Shown here: positions 39,801-45,800 of the stretch, piece by piece
How the letters are laid out: each line of letters starts with the position of its first letter
Position numbering within the stretch: the first letter of the stretch is position 1
Assembly (NCBI GenBank): GCA_037043455.1
Contig: JAWPHD010008259.1
Location: 53,438 to 117,437 of the forward strand
Length of the DNA: 64,000 nucleotides
Direction of reading: 5' to 3'
From: Cyrtodaria siliqua
Taxonomy: Eukaryota; Mollusca; Bivalvia; Adapedonta; Hiatellidae
Notes under the pieces: model-generated
The model's database searches: none
Seen by the model: the letters and a program-made list of their open reading frames with translations, nothing else
Told to the model about the DNA's origin: nothing
Position numbers and translations under genes: made by a program

Positions 39801-42800
39801 CGCGCTCACGTATTTGTCAACTGTGTTCAGAAATTGCTCTGCACCTTGCTGTTCCTGTTGGAAAAAAATAAAAATTTAAAATGTCATATAGCGATACCAT
39901 GAATACGACCCATAAAACAACACTTCATAAACATGTTGACTAACTATACCGTGCACAGTATTCAGGAGACGTTACTATCTAAAACTTCAATATAATAGTA
40001 CTTTAGTCAAGTCAGTGACAGCGAAACACACAATGCTTTATTATAACATTACAATGAAGAATATATTTTAAGAATTACATACCGTTTGAATCCGACTTTC
40101 CCATTTAGGTCCGTTTCTTTCAGGATCGACTAAAAAGTTTGCCACGTTCAGAAAATTCTAAAAGATAAAGGAATGTAACTCAAATTAATTTTAATGACAC
40201 TAATTAAAGAGACTGTCCGTAATTGTTAGCTTATAAAACATTACATTGATAACAATAACATATCTACCATTATTGAATATGTACTAAATAGAAGCAAGAT
40301 GTTTTGACAGATTCAATAGCGGCACAAAACAAAACGAAGGACCGCTTGTTGGGGTTAACTCCAATCCCACACTAGACGAGCGAATAACCAGTTGAGCTAG
40401 ACGGGAAAGTTATGTAATGCATGACATACTATGGTGAAACATAAATACTCGGTTGGATGTCACGTGAAAAACAAAAATATAAATATTACGCTCTCAACGT
40501 GTTTTTGTGCAAAAAGGGGCTACATCTGATTACAGAAAGGAAAACTCTGTCATGTAGTAGACCTTTTAATCGAAATTCATAAATGTTGAAGTTTCGCTTG
40601 AAAAACTCAAGCCATTTCAGTATTGTGTTTAATGTTAAGAGATTGCAACGTTTAAAGTCTAAGTTTGCTCACCTGCTTGAGCCAAATGCACATTCTGTCC
40701 ATAATGAAACTTTAAATGGGTAACCATTGGTGTGTTCGGTGCTGTTTAAACCTTCTTTCCGAAGGACAGGCCTAAAGTCGCCCTGTACCATTCGATTAGC
40801 AGTAATAATTTAAAGATACAATATATAGCGCAAATACCCATTATGCGTTTCTTTTTATTTTCAGTATATATCTGTTGCACATATGAAATGTATACATATG
40901 TATTACATATGAAACATTCATGTATTAAATACATAAAGCATTAGTACACGTTTTGTATAAAATTGTATAAAATGGTTACACAACCTGTTTAAGTTTCAAT
41001 GTCATTTAGTGAAATGTATTCTTATATATTACACATATTTTATGTTCATACGAAATATATATGTGGAATACAAATGTGGCACATATGCTAAACATATACA
41101 TTTCTAACCTAGCTATTTCCCTGTGTATGCACTAACGAGTTGAATAAATTGACGTATCTAGTCAACATGGTTTGTACTGAAGTGTTTGAATAAACTGATT
41201 GCTCTAGTCAACATGGTTTGTACTGAAGGGTTTGAATAAACTGACTTCTCTAGTCAACATGATTTGTACTGAAGTGTTTGAATAAACTGACTGGTCTAGT
41301 CAACATGATTTGTACTAACGGGTTTGAATAAACTGACTTCTCTAGTCAACATGGTTTGTACTAACGGGTTTGAATAAACTGACTTCTCTAGTCAACATGG
41401 TTTGTACTGAATGGTTTGAACAAACTGACTTCTCTAGTCAACATGGTTTGCCACGTTCGTCAGAAAAGGATATAACCCTTTGGTTTTACAGCGCACTGCA
41501 TGTTTAGTGATTGACCCCTCTACAGTCAGTCATTACGCTTCACTTTTCACTTGTGCGATGACTGGACTACCTCTTGGGACTCTATGATTGTACCTACTGA
41601 AACCCCAACTAAGGGAGGTGGGTGCATGAGCTTTCGTCCCTCGAGTTGTCTGGTCGTACCCCAGATTGGTTTTCTCTTTAGCTGCAACTACTATGGTTGT
41701 TCAGTACGATTCTGGATACATCCTGAGATGTTTATTATATTTTTGTATGTGTTTCTTTAGTTAGTTTCTCTGGATGTGGACTTTATTGTTAGAGAATTCC
41801 TTTTGATGGGATATAGTTTTGTTTGCACTGTCGTGTCTATTTGGGCGCTGAAGACAGGATAATAGCGAGGATTGTGCGCATATAAAATCGATTCAAGCTA
41901 ACCAGTAGGCCTTATTGCCTACTGACCGTTCCAAGTCGGTAAACCTGTCTTCACCACCCTTTCTATTGTTTTTTGTCTCCTTCATTGTATTTTCAAGTCC
42001 TTGTTTGCAGTACAGTGCGGACCTACGATGCCATAGCGTTCGGGCATTGTGGTTTCTACAGGACCCTATATCTCATTTTTGCACTTACTCGTTTGAATAA
42101 ACTGACTGCTCTAGTCAACATGGTTTGTACTGAAGTGTTTGAATAAACTGACTGTTCTAGTCAACATGGTTTGTACTAATTGGTTTGAATAAACTGATTC
42201 TTTAGTCAACATGGTTTGCACTAACTCGTTTGAATAAACTGACGACACTAGTCTACGTGGTGTATACACTAACGTATTCCCGATTTGTTCCGCAATGTGA
42301 AGGTCATTACGTCATTTTCTAAGATTGAGAGCAAAAAGTAAAAAAAAAGAAGAAAAAAAAAGAGAAAAACAAAAGGAAAAGTATGCGCCCCCACACACAT
42401 ACATAGAATTCTGACTTGGAACAGTCAGTTTCAAAATGGTCGCTGGGGTTGTAACGATGTTCTAGGAGGAAAAACATTCAAAAGTATCAACAATATCACT
42501 TACAGGAAGACAAGTTCACTCTGACAGTTTGTTATCTTGTTGTAATGGTTGGTACGAAAAGTTGCAGACTTGATTTATTGAGTCTGTTTATAAGAGGTAA
42601 TATAAGGTCTAACACCTTTCACGCCTCCTTAGCACCGGCTTAATCCACAATAAGCTCTAAAATTCGTTTTCATATTCCTAAACTGAATTGTGCATCAGTT
42701 GGAAAATAAGATTGCTTTTGAATATATCATTTGGAATAATATCCTCCTTAGTGTTATATTTTCTGAATATTAGTAAACGACTTAGAAATGCATAAACCTA

Positions 42801-45800
42801 CATATAAGTAGGTGGATATTTTATTGACTGTGAGTTTAAACTCTTTATATGTCTACTAGACGGTAAGCATAAACTCGTTATATTTAGTCTTGATGGAGAA
42901 ACTGAGCTTGATATATTTATGCCAGAATTTAAACCTAAACGTATTATAATTATGCCTTATTGAGAACTATGTACCATTCCATTAACAGCAGCATATTATA
43001 CATACAATATATAGCAGAAATTCCTGAGTTGCGTTTCTTTTTTTCTTTATTATATTTATGGTCATTTATGCTTGACTGTAAACCGAAACTTAACTAGAAT
43101 AACCGAGAACTGATTGCAGTATGTGATATAAACTGTTTTATACTTACATATGCAGTAGCCGTTGCGTTTGTAATGTTTTGTGTAAGGCTCCCTGCAGCTT
43201 TGTCCAGGATACTTGCAAATTTAAGTAAGTCACCTATATACACAGGTGTTTTAGTTGTGTCTGTAAGGTTGTCTGTAAGTTCTGAAAGCTGATCAACAGC
43301 ATTTTCTGAACTTATAGTGCCGTTGTCAAGCTGAAAAACAAAATCGAAATCATACTTTACAAATAGAAAAAAAAAGAAAAAAACCCACAACATTTCATAG
43401 GTAATTTAAAACAAATGAACAGTGACAAGAAACATGATATGTTTTAAAGTTTTAAAAGTTGTCAACTTATTTAAATGTTTGTTTGAATTCGACACATTGT
43501 CTCTTTAACTGTAGCTTTGGATCCATAGTGATATGCGCCCGTAACTTTACCTCTTCGCCGATGTCATTTAATATGTCCAATGTACAATTGTAGAAGGGCA
43601 ATTTGTATTCTCCAAGTTTTGTGCATTCTCTGGTCACTAAGCCTACAAGCAGAAGACAATTTCTTATTTAATTAAACAAAATAATCAGTGTGACAGTATG
43701 CAAATAAATTCAATATGTCTATGTCCTTCTGCTTGGTAACATACATGTTTGTGATGCACGTGATCCGTCTGTAAAGGTACATTTTGTCTACTGATCCTTT
43801 TTTAAGAGAATAAAACAACAACTGGGCGTTTCAATAATGTCGTTCTCTTCTTCTAGCATTCAAATAAGCAGTCCATCCGTTAAATAAACAAATACGTTGA
43901 CAGGGACGCAAGGTTATGCATCTTAAAATGGTCAGCACAACTACAAGCTCTAGAAAACGAATAATTTGAGAACGGTATACCCTATAGGCAGTAGCTCGGG
44001 AAACATCCCCGTCTAAGTGGGGATACTTAACAATCTCAAAACTGAAATCATCTCTCTTGTCATAGGTTTTGCTTATTATTTCTCCATTTTCAATAGAGAG
44101 ACTGACATCGAGAAAAAAGCGACAGTATCAGAAGTATTAGCTTTAGGATAGATTTTATTAACTATAGTTGGAAAGAAAAGGTGTCAGTTATACATCAAGT
44201 ATCAGTTATATCAGACATATACTGGGGGTTGTTTATTTATTTAAGGCTTCGATGACATCTGCGTAAGTACCTAGTAAACGATTTAGCATACACTCCCTTT
44301 CAATGCAATACAAATCTGCCACAAGAACTGCAGTCCGTAACAATAGGGATAAAAACAATCTGTCCATAAACGGTAGTTCCATACCTGACGAAAATTTTAT
44401 CGAATAGAAAAAATGAGAACTTCACAAACCTTTTGGCGAGTCCACATAGTGTAATTGTCCAAATTGCCTTTCGTGAAAAACGTCTTAATATTATTACAGG
44501 CCAAACATGTACAGATGAAGCTTTTATTTTAATTCTGATATGAAATTGATATGAAACTGCCATTATATAAATATGAGGATCACATCTGGCTCCTTTTAAA
44601 TAAGTATCTTATGAGAATCATACGAATCTCATATGAGAATGCAATATGGCAAAATCGCCTACATATCACTTGCCTTTGTAACCATCTCGGCAGCTTGTGT
44701 GGAGGACCTTCCCTCCCTCAGTAAAATTCCAAACAAATCCATAAGTGTCTTTATTTTCTTCACAAAACTTTAAGGGCACTACAATGAAGTAAGTCACAGT
44801 ATGATACGAATAGATAGCCAGCTATATATATTACATTTTATGTTTCTTTTTATGTCCTCTCTGCAGCTCGTTATATTTGTTTCGTTATTAATATGTGCTT
44901 CCTGTACAATACTAGATTTGCCTAAGCATGGATGAGATTAACAAGTTACCTCTAATTGTTAAACAAGTAACGAAGACGACATGACATAACGAGGGCCAAA
45001 TGAAAATATGGCATTGCATAATTCAAATGTATTAATCGTTAAAACTATTAACTGTGATTTTATAGCGGCCTTTTTTTGCCATTGACCGTTCCAAGGCGGT
45101 AGCCCTATTGTGAACCTTTTTGTGTTTGTGATGTCTTATTTGGCCTTTTATTCATCTTTTTTTTTTCTGTGTTTCTGTGTGTATTTGTGGTTGATTGTCG
45201 TCCTTAAATGCTGCTCTCCTGTTCGATTTTTATATCTATATTTTCATTGAAAATGGAACATGGCAAAGACACACTTTAAATAAACCTATACATACACGAG
45301 CACTAACAACTGGTACGCTATTAAATGCAACTAATTCATTAGCCCCAAAACACAAATATGTTACAAAATATACCACTAACGTGTTATATATATCAACTTA
45401 CATAAACACATCACTGACGTCTAATATGTACCAAAAACACAATGTTGTCATCTGGTGTATACCAAAGCACACCACTGACATCTAATATGTACCAAAGAAC
45501 ACCGTTGATATATAACGTAAACCAAAACACATACCAGAAATCTTATATGTACCAAAACATACCACTGACTTCGACTATAAAGCAAAGCAAACCACATACA
45601 TCTACTATGCAGCAAAACACTCCACTGACTTCTGTTATGTAGCAAAATACACCACTGACTTCTGCTATGTAGAAAAACACACCACTGACTTCTGCTATGT
45701 AGCAAAACACACACCACTGACTTTTCCTATGTAGCAGAACACATCACTGTCTTCTATTATGTAGCAAAACACACCACTGACTTCTATTGTGTAGCAAAAC

